Of a stretch of 64,000 nucleotides of DNA, positions 21,653 through 35,800 are shown piece after piece. The notes below the pieces were generated by a model. That model saw only the letters and a program-made list of their open reading frames with translations, did not search any database and was not told the DNA's origin. The position numbers and the translations under genes are program-made. Source of the stretch: Todiramphus chloris collaris (Eukaryota; Chordata; Aves; Coraciiformes; Alcedinidae). The DNA is taken from NCBI GenBank assembly GCA_025345505.1, contig JANVCC010000040.1, positions 14,042,023 through 14,106,022 on the forward strand, given 5' to 3'. Each line of letters begins with the position of its first letter. Positions within the stretch are counted from its first letter, which is position 1.

Positions 21653-24600
21653 GCTGGAACCTTCAGGGACTCACACTAAGAAAAAAGCAGCATGTGAAGT
21701 AAATATAAGACTTTTTCCATTTTCACGTTTGTGTTGCACATCTAGAAATTTAGTATTTTGGTTCTGGATGAACAAATTCTGCCTGCACTTTCTCTTGGTT
21801 TCATTCTATACCTCCAAGACATCATCTGCTCCCCTTTATGTGCCATGTCATCCTCAAGACTGTTGCTCGGCCCATCACAGTTCCTCCAGGTCCCAGTCTG
21901 AGGCCATTTCTATTCACTATAAATCCTTGAACATTTTTGCTTATTGTTTCATTTGTATTTGTTATAAATTTGTACCTATGGCACCAGAAATAGATGTGAA
22001 TCTTAACAGGCAAATACAGGGAGAAGCTGCTGCTGCTGAGGGATTGAGCCCTAAAATCAGATGCAGCTTGAAAAATGAGTAATATAAACAGTAGGGGAAA
22101 CATAGGCAGTGTCTTAAAACCAGAAGTGTGAATCCTGAGAGGAAGTGCCTTGACTTTATGATAAAAAAATAATATGAAAGTACAGAGAATGTATATATGC
22201 TATGGTGATTTCTGTTTGTCGAAGTGTCCCCACCCACCCACCTTAGAATTTTCTGGTTTCATGCCTAAGTTAATCAAAACTCCTGAAAAACAATTCAAGA
22301 GCAGTATCACATCAGCTTTTATTTTAGGTTAATTATTGTATGTTAATTTGTAATGAAGTTCTGTACTCCCAAACAACTCGGGCTGTTAAGAGACAGTCCA
22401 GCAGCACAGCTCAGTGCTGTGAGGGAAACCTTCACCTCTGGGCAGCTTTACAGCACTCTGTCCACCCCATTAGCTCCCTTCCCCTTCCCCATATAAACAT
22501 ACTTCAGTTTCCAGGAATTAATTACAGACAGCAACTCCAGACAGGTCAGTGCAGTGTGATGAGTGTTAGCAGCTATTAACAGTTGAAAGATAAGCACTAG
22601 ATAAGGATCCTGGTGCGTGCCTTGGTGATTCACACAGACAGGACTGTCCCCCACCTTTGAAACTATTTCATGCTATTTCAGCAGAGAAAACATATTTCTA
22701 GTCTGAAATGGTTTGTTGTAGAAAAGGAGGTAGTTTGCTGACACTTTCAAATTGTGCGGTCACAGAATGGATCCCCTTCTCATGCCAGAATGGGATGTGG
22801 CTCCAGCTCTGGGGGAGAGGCAATGCAATCTAATTTTACTACTCAGGTCTGTTTCCAAAGAGTGTGGAACCAAATCATGAGCTCCCTCACAGTTTATGGG
22901 CATGGTAACATGTGACAGGCAGGATCAGGCACAACACTGAAATAGCGGGACAAAGGTATCAGAAGCCCATAGATAGCAAACCATTCAGGTGTCAGAATAT
23001 CAGAAATCAGAATATCAGAAATCAGAAGTCGATAGCAAACCATTCCTTCGCAATTCTTCTTGTTAGCTGCAATCAGCGTGCTGTTGATTTCACCCAGTAT
23101 TTTTCTGTTTGAAGGGTCTACCCTGACAGATAATTCTGGACTAATCTCACAGACTTGTCTCTTCACAGAATTATTTAGGCACTAAAATAGGTGAGATTTA
23201 GCTGAACTCCTGCATTAGATTACCTGGAGACTCTGGGGCTTGTGAGATGGATACAGAGCTAACTTCACTAAGCGCTGTGCCGAAAGGAAAACCCAAGCTG
23301 AGCTGCTGGAGCTCTCTAGGAAGCAGTGTGGGAACCATTATAATGTTTCCGTTTGTAATTGTGCTAGGAAAGGAGGCGTGGGGTCCTGAAGTTTGGCAAC
23401 GGACCTTACATACCGGGCACTGCCAGCTCATGAGAGGCTTGTCTGGATTATCTCACACAGCAAGCACTGACTTTCACCTACTCTACTAGATATAAGCAGT
23501 AGCACTTTTATCTCATTTCGCTGCCTGAGAAGGCAATAGAAGCTTGATAATTCTGAACAAATTCATGCTAAATGGGGGATGTAAGTCCTGTCATAGGCTA
23601 AACAAAGAGATGTAGCAACCAGATTCTCCAAGATTTTTAAACAGTCATGCAGGGGCAATTAGAAAAGTTAGAGAGATAACTGTAAAATGTTTGGTGTCCA
23701 TCCTCTTATGTTGCTTATCCTGGGAAATGTTACATGCCAGAATAAATGAGTTTTTTCCTGTAACAGAAAAATTCTGTTCTTAAAAAAATGTGAATATGAA
23801 TACAAAAATCTGTCCCCTCAAAGTATCTCTGGGTTCAGAGTGTGTTTTCATTCATCCCCTCTGTGTTTTGATGCATATGCAAATTTAGTTTTCAGCTGTC
23901 TTGTATATGTAAAGCAAAAGGAGAGAGTAATTGTTGTTTGGGCTACAGTCTGATATCACCCGGAACAAAAGAGAGAAGGCAAAGAATGAGGAGGAGAGGA
24001 AGTGAGAGAGACAAAGTAACTGAAACAGGAAATACAACTGCACTTCATGTGTAATCAGATGGCATAGAGTAATCAGTTAAGATTATGCTTTCTGTATTTC
24101 ATATCCCTTGGTGACACTGGTTTGGCACTGGGTCTCTGTTCTGGTTCCACACCAATGTATGTCTGGATAAAATAATTGCACGTTCATGTCAGAAGTGAAT
24201 GAATGATGTAAGGGTATTGGTGAAGTCAGTTAATCTCCTAGGAGCTGCTAGTTAATTTTTGATTTCTGGAGTTTTCTAGTACCAGACACTTTTTTCTTTC
24301 CCTTTCCCAGTTCATTCTTCTCCTAATATACCACCTGAGGCAGATCCATCTGTCATTCTGTTCAAACTTAACAAATTCAGATATATTTCCCATGCTGAGG
24401 CCGTGTTCAGTTTTAATACCTAACTTAACCAAGGGGGTTGCAATACAGAGTCCATATCCTACGGAAAATACAGCCCGTTGAGCTGAAAACTGAGAGACAA
24501 ATTCATAGTTACTCCTCTATCTTCATCTCACATATTTGAGCTAATCTTATCACACTTCAGTTCAATTTCCAGCCATAATGCTTTCTGGATGTGCTTGCAC

Positions 24601-27600
24601 TTCCTAATGCTGTTTTTTCCATCAAAGTCCCAGTCTGCCAGCCCTTCGTGTGTCCGTTGGGGTTATTTATATTCACTCGCTGGGCCATTCTGGGTCTGCC
24701 TAGCTTGGCTTGATTTACTTCTGGTATATATTTGAAATGTAGAAGCCCTTTGTTCATTAGCTGGCTTTGCAGATTGTTTCAGTACTGCGCAGTCCTTAAT
24801 TGAGAACAGCATGTGTAGAAGCAGGCTGGAATAAAAGGCTAAAATATACACATGATGTGGTTTTAACCATACAATGAATTCGGGTCATCTACTTTTAATG
24901 TTGGAAATCAAATCAATTCTTAGCATCTACCGTTGAAAGCAATTTATGCACTTTCCTGAAGAACGACCTGGTGACTTCTGACACGTTCTGCGGATTTAAT
25001 AGTGCTTACTTTTAAGATTGTTTTCCAGGTATTGTAACGTTAATCTTTAAGCCATGGAACAATTGTGTTTGCATTTTACAACTCTTTGAATGTCTAGCTG
25101 ATGTCACTGAAAAACCTTGGGTGGAAATATGTGTGCACATGGGCATGCTTAGAGGCAGATGGGGCTGCTTATCGGCATTAAGGAAACCAAAGCTTCAAGT
25201 AACTCTGCTCTGGTGCTCAAAACCACGTCTGAGGCCTCTCAGTCTGGGAGTGGTTTTAAGAATACATCAGTTTGGGGTTTTGGACATCTTGGAGCTCACA
25301 CATGAAACTGGATTTGTGCAGCTAGATAAAGAGATGGCAGCATAAGTCACCCAGGACATTAAGATATGTTTTTGGAAGCAGCTTTAAACAATAAAAGAAA
25401 GGGATGAGAAATAGAAATCACTTCTGGGGGGAAATAAAGGAGAAAATAAATATAAAAAAAAAAAAAGGGTTGCTTAGAAAATGGTGTCCTGATTCCTGAA
25501 AGGAACTTCACTTCTACATAACACATTGTAGACTCCTGTAGACATTGCTCTTTTTCTCAGACTGTGCTGGTTTTTGCACACACGGTTTTCAGCCCTGTCT
25601 GAGGCTGTGGGGTCACTTACCAGGAGCTGCAGCTAGAATGAGAAACATCAGTCAGATGTAACGGGAAGGTAGTTTCTCTCCCAGTGAGAAACTTTGTAAA
25701 CTAAGAGATGTTTGATACAAATGTTTCATTTTTTCATGAAGGTGATAAAATTTCACAGCAACAAAAATCCATGCCTTTAGTTTTGGGAGGGCTTTATTTA
25801 AAGAAAAGGCATATAAAATACTCACTATTGGCAAAATATATCAAGTAATCAGATAAATTTGAGAGACGTTTAAGGCTTCCTTTAAGCTAAAATAAATACT
25901 TTATAATGATATATTAATAATTCATATTAATTTAATCTATTTGACAGTACATTGGCTGAATGTATTTTAATTGCTTTGTCAGCTCTGAAAATGCAGGAGT
26001 TTTGCTGGTAGCCATCGTTCAGTGGGCGAGGCAGACTGGGGGGTGTGCAGTTTGTTACTGGGATAGAAGATGACCGCTCGCCTATTTAATCTGCTTCTCA
26101 GATGTTAAAAGACTCAGATTCTTTTTATAGACCAGTAGATCTTTAAGTTGCACTGTTTGATGAAGAGTTTACTAGTGTCAGTATTAATTTCATGATAAAC
26201 TCCTGTTGAGTTTATGAATTTATTTATGAATTTATGCTGCTTGACAACAGTAGGATAACGTAGGCTGTATGTATGATACATAAATTACCTTACTGTCTGT
26301 TCTCAATCTTCTATAAAAAGCTACACAGCTACAAAGCAACTAGTGCTTGCCAAAAATACCAGGGATTTTAATTCCCTAGTGATATATACGCTTAATTTGG
26401 TTTTCGCCTAAAAAAATTAAATTATTTAAAATTCCTGCCCAAAATCCCAGCCTCTCTCAAACAGCTGTTGCAATATCCTTTCCAGCTTAGCCCAGTGGTC
26501 TCCAGCGAAGTCCCAGCAATGCAGGACTCCCATTCAGGCTCGGCAAAATTCCCCTGCCCTGGCAGCCTTTGCAGTGAAGCCGTGTTCAATAGCTGAAAAC
26601 AGTGGCAGACAGTTTTCAATAGTACATCATTTTGTCACAAATATTTCTGGTTTCCTGTTTGCTCCCTGCTTCCACCACACTTTTGCAATGCGGAAGGCTC
26701 GTAGCCCAGCTCTCGGCACTAGTTTCCCGATTGCCTTGAGCAGTATTGCTTCCTTGCTCTCCTGGCTGCATAAACAATTCCACTTCATCTGTCACTTGAA
26801 CCCCGAGGGGTGGGATAGACCCCGCACTGTACCGCCACTTCCACTGGCCTCTTGTCAAACACGCGATGCGATGCCTCCTGTTGGTGTCTTCTGCTACAGT
26901 GGGTGACCAGTCCTGGGAGATTATTACAAATGCTGTAGGAAATTTTGCACTCAGTGACCCTGTCTTGCCAGTACTCCCATGAGTGCAGTGCTATGTCTCT
27001 GTTACACTGGAAAACTCTCTTTGCAGAACTACAGTTCTCTGTTGGTGAAAACTCCTTTTGATAAGAAAAATGACAGTAACTCTTCACGCTGAGCAACTCA
27101 AATTAGCAAAAGGACTTCTGCTACAAAAGACCTACAGAGACACTAACAGACGGAGCTTTGGCGACAGAATTAATGGTGACAGAATTCTGATGACTCAAGT
27201 AGGAACATCAGGCCATGCCACTCTATAGTGGCCATACACCCCTGCTCCAGTGTAGGCAAAGTTTAGCTCAATTCAAGGAAATCCTTAGAAAACCGGATAC
27301 ACACGGTTCTGCTTTCTGGGGATATTTAATTTCTGGGAGATAACATGGAGCCTGGCAACACAACATGAGCTCGCAAGACGGGAGTGTTCAGATTCTGGAT
27401 GACCTTTGTTTGCAGAAATCACTCACTAACGTGTGTTACTCATTTTATTTCCCCGGGGTATGGAAGCTTATTGGACATTCTTAGTCTTGGTAGTCTTGAC
27501 TTATAGTGTTTGCTGAACACAGAACAAGCCTTCATGGTTTATTTAACTGTTTCGAAAAATCACTTTGTATTCTTGTCTGTTGCAGTCTGCAAACTGAATA

Positions 27601-29639
27601 GTGGAAACTGCTCCCTTAAAAATTCCTTATGAAATCACCCACTGCTTCTCTTTTCTCCCATGGCTAGACCCTGAATTGTAGTTTCATAGAAGGTCAGTGA
27701 CTTTTTAAAGCTTGTTGCCATGAACTGCCTGAACTTTGCATCTCAGACCTTGTGGAAGTCAGGGCTTTAGACCTCTGCCCTAGAACTAGAACTAAATGCA
27801 AGTATTGTTTGTAAAATATTCCTGAGTTTCAAAATACACTCTCAGCAGGTACAAGAGAGTAACAGAGCTATGCTCTTTCCTTTGCTCTTTCACTCCTGCA
27901 CAAACCCCACACTCTTCTGGGGGAGACACAGACCACACCTGCTAATTTAGAACTATTTATTAATACCATTTTGCAATCTGATCCTGTCTTCCAGGGCACT
28001 CCCAGCCCCTCTGATGTTGGTATACATAACCTGCACGTTTTTATGTGTGGTCTTTTATAAATGCATCAAAGAGGGAATGTTAAACAGGTTTGCTCTTGGA
28101 ACAGACACTGGGAAACTCTACCTGAAATGTCCAGTTTGCCAGCAAATCAGTGATAATTGTTCTTTCAGTGCTGCTTTGCATCCAATTAAGTATCTGTATT
28201 ATATTGAGTGCTTCTAGCATTTTTTTACTAATATGCTTATTAGATGTATTAGGCTGTGCTTGTTATCATATCAACATATACAACTTTTAACACTTTTCCC
28301 TTTTGCAGTAGACCAGTTACCCAGAGACAATTAAATCTAGTTGATATCGTTTGTCCTTGTCAGACTCATGTCAGGTACAGTTTTTATTCCCTCATTATTT
28401 CTCTTTGCCTCAGAAATGATAATTATGTTTCTTAGTGCCTTTCAGATATTGCAGCTGGAGTAACTGATCACGAATGTCCAGGGGCCTCTGTTTTTCTTTT
28501 CTGGATAAATATTGTATCTGACATTCTGTGGCCTTCTGGCCCGTCCCACATTCCATATATACCCTCTTAGATGGCACAGAGATTGTTTTGCTAGTCCCTT
28601 ACATAGTCTGTGCTTCAGCAATGGACTGTGCCAATCAGTCTGTGCCAAGGTGAATATTTCTACTTTCTAGAAACATTCTTTAACTGCTTCTTTTCCTACT
28701 TTAGGCTAATACCCTGTTGAATTCAGTTGTATTTATGATTGCTAATAATGAGATTGTTTTGGAAACCTGAAGTAAACAAGGCATAGATTATATGACTGTT
28801 TCCTATATGATCCCTGATTTCCTCTACTCTTCTGTTAGGTTAAATCTATACCTTTGTTTGTCCTTTCCTTATAATGTGTTGTAGAGCTTAGCCTTGCTCT
28901 CTCCGTCCCTCGGTAACTGGTATGCATGTTGTGTCTCAGTGGTGTTGCCATACATCTGGGTGCTGGTTTCTTACATTTGTCATTGCTCATGAGTTTGCTT
29001 TCCATTTTTGTGCTCTTCCTTCACAGCTTTCAAGCCATCAGGAGCCCCCAGTGCTGTTGCAAGGCCTCATTAGTACGTTCCTGCTGGTGCAACTCTGACT
29101 CAAGGTCATTCCCTTGGTCATTCACTCCTTCATCCCAGCTGTTTCTAGCAAGTCAAAACTACAACACCGATAGAGATAGAGGTGTCTGTGTTCAGGGTCC
29201 CTTCCCTACCCTATCTTGTCTAGTCCTTCAACAAAGAGGCAGGAAAAAAAGCAGTAAGAAAACATGGAGATGTTTTTGTTTTCTTTTCCATTTCTCTCAT
29301 GTGTTTTTAGTTCCTCAGCACAGTAAAGAATAACCAGTGCCTGTATGCTACATATTGCTGAAAAAATCTGTTTCTTCTCTTAAAACCCAAGTTACCTTGG
29401 CCTCTTAAACTACAAGCTAACTGTATGAACAGAGAAATAAAGCGTCTTTTAGGTTATGAATTAGTGGACTGGTAGGAAAACCACACATGGCTGTCCTTTT
29501 TTGGAAATGCACACGAGATACAAAATGCTTTATATCTGTGCAGAAAGTGTGTAAAATCAATACAAGTGTACTCTGTTACGGAACGGTTCAGCACCCACTG
29601 GCACGTGCATCTCTGCACCGGCCAAAGTTTGGGGTATAA
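21647..29639. other. Unique sequence, no gene confirmed
   Basis: Open frames are all below about 135 codons and lack motifs. The longest, 28926-29333 +, is in pyrimidine-rich sequence and reads as Leu/Ser/Phe/Cys-rich low complexity. The nested duplication at 22972-23045 is listed separately. I see no CR1 sequence in this 8 kb. Confidence 0.5.
22972..23045. repeat. Nested small tandem/direct duplication
   Basis: GATAGCAAACCATTC occurs at 22972-22986 and again at 23031-23045. Between the copies lie two perfect consecutive 15-bp units, CAGAATATCAGAAAT (22993-23007 and 23008-23022), and a partial third. Two levels of duplication within 74 bases point to replication slippage. Confidence 0.85.
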
Positions 29640-30324
29640 GAAAGCAGCCCCATGGAGAGGGACCTTGGTGTCCTGGTGGACAAGTTCTCCATGGGACAGC
29701 AATGGGCCCTTGTGGCCAGGAAGGCCAATGGACTCCTGGGGGGCAGAAAGAAGAGTGTGGCCAGCAGGTCAAGGGAGGTTCTCCTCCCACTCTACTCTGC
29801 CCCAGTGAAGACCACATCTGGAGTAGTGGGTCCAGTTCTGGGCTCCCCAGTTCAAGAGGGACAGGGAAATACTGGAGAGAGTCCAACAGAGGCTACAAAG
29901 CTGCTGAAGGGACTGGAACATCTCTCTGCTGAGGAAAGGCTGAGAGCCCTGGGGCTGTTCAGCCTGGAGAAGAGAAGCCTGAGAGGGGATCTGATCAATG
30001 GTTACAAATCTCTGCAGGGTGGGTGCCAAGGAGAAGGGGCCAGGCTCTTGTCAGTGCTGCCCTGGGATAGGACGAGAGGCACTGGTAGCAAGGGAAAGCA
30101 CAGGAAGTGCCACCTCAACAGGAGGAGAAACTTCTTCCGTATGAGAGAGACGGAGCCTTGCCCAGGCTGCCCAGAGAGGTTGTGGAGTCTCCTTCTCTGG
30201 AGACTTTCCAGCCCCCCTGGATCTGTTCCTGTGTGGGCTGCCCTGGGTGATCCTGCTCTGGCAGGGGGGTTGGACTCGATCTCCAGAGGTGCCTTCCAAC
30301 TTCTAACATTCTATGATTCTATGA
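29640..30324 (+). mobile_element. CR1 LINE, 5'-truncated, forward (copy A)
   Basis: This is a dead copy of the avian CR1 non-LTR retrotransposon, keeping the end of ORF2 and the 3' tail. The ORF2 part reads MERDLGVLVD, then SVASRSREVLLPLYSA, then EERLRALGLFSLEK and RGDLI, which are typical of the region downstream of the reverse transcriptase core. The long open frame (29652-30410) is not the true CR1 frame throughout. About residues 56-81 and everything after about residue 168 are frame-shifted relative to the family, so it has at least two or three indels. The element ends with GGCAGGGGGGTTGGACTCGA and the terminal octamers ATTCTATGATTCTATGA. This tail differs from copies B and C, so it belongs to another CR1 subfamily. 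Confidence 0.95.
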
Positions 30325-32149
30325 CTTTGCTCCACAAATACTCAGAACTAACCAGTTTGCTAACAAATGTATTAGAATTTAGCACCAAAAGATTCCTGCA
30401 TGATGAGTAATGAGAACACTCACAGCTCTGAGACCAGTGAGCACCCCTTAGGTGCCCCTTGTGTGCTGCACAGCACTGACATGGGTTGAGGAATGAAAGC
30501 ATTTTAGTATTACCGATGAGTCTGTGTTATCTAGTTGGACAAAGATTCTAGGCCTGGCTCTGTGACTGACGTGATCCCTTTGTACTTGAGATTTTAGTTT
30601 AATTAAACATTTGGTAAATTTGACATGATCTGTAATTTAGTGAGCAGCAATTGCCTTGGCATCCTGACTTGGATACTGCTGCTCTGCCTGCCCTGTTTGC
30701 GCGAGACTTACAGCTGATAATTTCTGTTACAAACTATCGTTGGAAAAGGACTCAAAAAGGCAGGGGGAAGAGATTATATTGATGATGAGCAATTAAAAGG
30801 AAACAAAGGTATCATTTTTATATCTCTGAGAGCTGCCTCCTGCAATTAGGAGTTTGCATGCTATCTGCAGCAGCTTCGTCTTGAGATTTCTCAAAGCATT
30901 TTGCATATATTTTCTGACAGCTTATGCATTTTCCAAGACATAAAAAGCAGTGAACATTGACTCTTTAGCAGAACAGATATTTAGCAGACAAATTTGTTTT
31001 CTGCAGCGCAGTCTATTCTGGTGTTGATGTATGGAGCGTTTAGAAAGAAGATTAGTTTTTATGAATTTTACTGTCTCAACAGTGCCAAGAAGAGAAGAAA
31101 ATGAGTCTTCCATTCCACAAATAAACTGAGCACGTATGTCATCAGTACCATAAAGGAAATAACTCAGAACATCATTCATCATGTTGGTTTTGTTTACTTA
31201 AAGTATGAATTTACAACTTGTAGATTAAAGAGATTTTTTTACAACTATTTTTGAGTCTAATGTTTTAAGAAATTGTTGTATGAGACTTCTAGAATTCAGG
31301 TTTCAAGGCACTTATTTTATTCACAAAACATATTTTTCTCATGTTTTTTTTCATTTGTTTGGGGTTTTTTCTGGTTTTTGTTTTATTTAATGTTGAGTCT
31401 CTTGGAATACTTTCATCAAACTTTTTTAGATTTTGTTTTAGTTCCAAGAAGGTTAAAACATATTTGCTTTCTTCAGAAGATGCCCACGTTTTTGTCTTTT
31501 GCTCAGATGACACCTGCATTCTTCAGTTTCCCTGGGACTGCTGATCCAGCCACTGACTGGGTAAGGCTGAGAGCACTGGTAGTTGGCTCTACACGTGCTG
31601 TGGATGTTGCTAACGATGCAAGTTTGCCTTTGAAATGTGAGTTCGTTAAGGCTCTACTTCCATTTTTCATGGGCACGTATTAAGTCTCTGCTTTTCAATT
31701 ATAGTTGTTGTGATCAAGAGTAAGCTTGAAGAACAATATGGGGAATTTCTGCCACCCCCTTAGGGCTTTTAGATCAGGCAGGTGATGGTGGGAGATCTTG
31801 GCTGAGTCAGGTTAGATGAGGTTCTTCATTTCCTTGATAAACAAGGTCTGAGCTGTATATGGGTTGGACCACAGTGGAACAAGGGATGCCAGCGTGGCAC
31901 ACACCGATGTGGCTTTTTCCCCAGCTCTTCACAGGAAGCTGTGGTTGAGAACGCAGCGGTAATTGTGAGTTTACAAGCAGACTCAGGTCTGCTAGAATAA
32001 ATGTATGGGGTTGGTGGATTACCCGTTAGCAGCTACAGTACTGGCATTTATTCATTTGTGAAACTATCATTGTTTTATTTGGTTGGTCATTTTTGCCTCT
32101 TTCCATTCAAGTATGTACTTGTGGATGTTTCTATCTTACAGCTACTGCA
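30325..32149. other. Unique sequence between two CR1 copies
   Basis: No gene is confirmed. 30590-30960 is complex sequence with ATTTGCAT-like octamers, TTTAATTAAAC and the palindrome CTCCTGCAATTAGGAG. It could be a conserved regulatory stretch, judged on word content only. 31273-31683 has a hydrophobic 136-codon open frame in T-rich sequence and is not recognised. Confidence 0.45.
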
Positions 32150-32829
32150 CGGTATGGGCCATCCATTGGTGGTTGAGAAGCTCAACATGAGCCATCAGTG
32201 TGCTCTTGCAGCCCAGAGGGCCAATCGTATCCTGGGCTGCATCAAGAGAAGCTTGGCTAGCAGGTCGAGGGAGGGGATTCTCCCCCTCTACTCCACTCTG
32301 GCGAGGCCTCACCTGGAGCACCGCATCCAGTTCTGGAGCCCCTGTTACAGGAAGGATATGGAAGTGCTGGAACGTGTCCAGAGAAGGGCCACGAGGATGA
32401 TCAGAGGGCTGGAGCACCTCTCCTATGGGGACAGACTAAGAGAATTGGGGTTGTTCAGTCTGGAACAGAGAAGGCTCTGGGGAGACCTTATTGTGGCTTT
32501 CCAGTATCTGAAGGGGCTACAAGAAAGCTGGGGAGGGACTTTTTAGAATGTCAGGCAGTGATGGGACTGGAGGGAATGGATTAAAGCTAGAGATAGGTCG
32601 ATTCAGGTTGGACATTAGGAAGAATTTTTTCCCCATGAGGGTGGTGAGACACTGGCACAGGTTGCCCAGAGAGGTGGTGGAAGCCCCATCCTTGGAAGTG
32701 TTTAAGCCCAGGCTGGATGGGGCTCTGAGCACCCTGCTCTAGTGGGAGGTGTCCCTGGCCCATGGCAGGGGGTTGGAACTAGATGATCTTTCAGGTCCGT
32801 TCCAACCCTGACAATTCTGTGATTCTATA
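32150..32829 (+). mobile_element. CR1 LINE, 5'-truncated, forward (copy B)
   Basis: This copy retains the ORF2 C-terminal region in two open segments. The first, within 32001-32546, reads LNMSHQCALAAQRANRILGC, LASRSREGILPLYSTL, ERVQRRATRMIRGLEHLS and RLRELGLFSLEQRRL. The second, 32548-32742, reads RFRLDIRKNFFPMRVVRHWH and REVVEAPSLEVFKPRLDG. The two are in different frames, so one frame break lies near 32546. The tail (CTAGTGGGAGGTGTCCCTGG, then GATGATCTTTCAGGTC) and the end ATTCTGTGATTCTATAA are standard. Of the copies here this is the least damaged at the protein level. It lacks most of ORF2 and is not mobile. Confidence 0.96.
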
Positions 32830-35800
32830 AGGTGGCTTTTGTGCTTAGGCTGCACTAAGGCCCAGATTTGGATCTTGCTCACATTTGAGAAAATGAGTTC
32901 CAGAAAAGTAAATGGCATAATATCATGAAAAGGGTTATAGAAAGCAGAATCAGCACTAATCAGCTAAGGTGTATTAAAAGATTACAGGGCAGTAGTCTGA
33001 GTGCAGATCAGCAGCATTTCATTGAAGATAATGAATCTACTGTCAGTTGGACTGGCTGAAGATTTGACCCTGGGTCACACACAAATGGGATATATGCGTA
33101 TGCTGCCTGAAAAATTTACACTGCTTTGAAGCTTTATACTGGGAAGGATTTTGGGTGGTTTATCTGTAAGTACTTTTTCACCATGTATATCCACAGTGGT
33201 TTGAAAGTTCACGACTTGAAAGTATGTAAGCTTGCTTGAGTATCTAAGCTTGCTTTAATATGCTCCACATTTCAGGAAATTCTTTTTACTTACTTTCAAA
33301 AAATAAGTGGGTTTGTGTTTTTCTCTTCTGAAAGCAGAACAATGTGAACGAGAGAAAACTTGTCTTATATTTGTCAAGATTTTGACAATCTTGACATGTC
33401 TCCATTCCAATCAGGAAGATTAACAAGTCGAAGTTACATAGCTGTGGCAGACTGGCAATACTGCAAATATTCTTGTCTGTTCTTGATTTTCTTGTCAGTT
33501 GTGACACTGTAAAGTGAAATATACTGTGCAGGTCATGCTATACAAAATAAAATAGCATCTAATAGCATCATGTGGTTAATAATTCCTTTATGCTGGGAAA
33601 ATGATGGGGGATTTTTTCTGATAAACTATTGATCTCATAGCTCTCGTGGGATTTTTAAATGCTACCATGCTGTTCCCTGTGTCTGTGCCTTGGGAAAGCA
33701 GAGACTCTCCAAACAGCTCTTTTAAGTATATAGCCTTGACAGCAATTAGACAGAGTCTTTTGTGACTGTATTTTGAGAGTGATTTTAGACCCTGTTTCGT
33801 AACTGGCAAAACTGGACATAACTGGATGTGTTTCTGTAGTTGTCTCTAAACGTGGTAGAAGTCAATACAGTGCCCTGCAGTGGGGCCAGAGCAAGGCCTC
33901 GGGAACTTGTGGGATCTGTTTAACATTGGCAGCCTTTACTAAAGGCTTTATTTATGCTATTTTCACTGACAACTTGATCTACTAGTCCGCTCAACCTCTG
34001 TGGAAAGTGTTAGCAGAAGAGAAGGGAAGGCAGAAGGGGCTCCCTTCATCTCAGCCAGGAAACGTTCATTGGGCCAGGCTTAACAGCTCTAAGGTCTTCT
34101 GAGATGGAGATACAAACAAATGATGGTCTGAATGTTTCCTGCTTCTCTCCCTAGTGCTTATCTAGAGGACTGTCTGCTGAAGACAATGTTTATTGTCCAG
34201 AAAGGAAAGCAAATACAAACTAATGCATACCAACGAATGAATCATAGTACATATATCCAACCTGGAGTATACCCCCCACAGCATGAGCAGAGGACTTGAC
34301 TCAATCCCACAGATACTGATGCATGGAATATGTGCTTAATACTGAAGGGCAACTGGTTCTCCCCCTGCTTCCATGTGCTTGGGGGAGCAGTGCCACCATG
34401 AAGCCCCGATGTCCCCAGTCCTGCAAGCTCAGACTGCCCATGTATGACAGGTGAACTCATAGCCGGGGAGGTAATCTACCCTCCAGAAAGTCTCAGTCAA
34501 CATCAGTCGTGTGATGTTGTCATTAGGTGGAATCATAGACCTGTGGGGAGTTACCTTTCTTTTGTTGTTTTCCATGATGGCTGAACTTCTGATCACTGTC
34601 TTTATGGGAGCAGAGCTATCTGAGTAATTTCAGATGGATTTATTCCAGAGATGTTACATTTGGAGTAAAGATTGAATATTATTACAGAAGTCAGTTTATG
34701 CTTGCTCCTACCTTCCTTAAATTAGAAAAAATTTACTCTAGGGGACTGGCTATCACAGAGCACTCTAAAGCAGAACATCTTGTGCATGGCTGTTAATGGG
34801 AGCTGTATGTGTTTTATTTAAATCTCATAAGGAACCATTTTCTTGAGATGAAACTCAGGCTGGAATTTGACTGTCTTCAAAGAACTACTAGCATTCAATT
34901 TTGAAACTAAAATCTGTACTACAGTTGGTATCAGAAGGCTATTTGCAATGAGGGCTGTGAAGCTGTGTTTTGCAGAGAGTACAAGGAACAATTCCGTCAT
35001 CTAGCTTGCTAGCCATTTCTAACTGTATTCATTTCAGTGAAATTACTGTCAATAGTTCGACTGTATTTAATAAAGTTTGTTCATGATTTATTTTTCCCTT
35101 CAAATTAATTTCTCTTTTCATTTAACTAAGTTATAGAGATTTTACTTCATGTAAGTTAATAACATTTTTTTCCTTTTAGAGGGAAAAAAATTCAGATGAT
35201 AAATGTTATTATTATACTTGTTAACAAGTAAAATGAGGGCACACAGCAGCTTGAAGATTAGTTTCTTTATCCTTTTCTGTAAGTGTTGTGGGCAAGACTC
35301 TTTCATATTGCAATACCATAAATTCTGCGATCAGCTGTGGTGGGAGTTACTAACATATCCAGTAAATTCATGTACCCTGATCTGATATGTCATGCACAGC
35401 TAATGCAATCATGTCTACATTACAGACAAATACAGGTTTTTTCCTACGCTGTGTTTTAATTATTAAGGTCCATCAGAAAATGTTTTTAAGTACTAAGGCA
35501 CAAGGATAATCACTCTGAATGTCAGGGGTGTAAACCATAATGAAAGTATTCCATAATATATTTCCTACATATGTAGGAGATAGCTAAACATGCAGTAATA
35601 CATTTCAGCAATGATATGAAATATAGTTCTGAACATGTGAGCTTATGATCCCATAGAGGTCAAACTGAATTTTTAAAGCAGTTTCAACCACTGGTAGAGA
35701 AATGCTCATACCTGTTTATCACAGGAATACTGTGGACACATAAACCAACAACATGTTAATACAAAAGATGTGGGCAGTTCAAAAGAAAGTCCTTTGAAAA

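Noticed and set aside
29652-30410. 252-codon frame as a host gene
   Set aside because: The sequence is CR1 ORF2 with frame shifts and continues through the CR1 tail. It is mobile-element debris.
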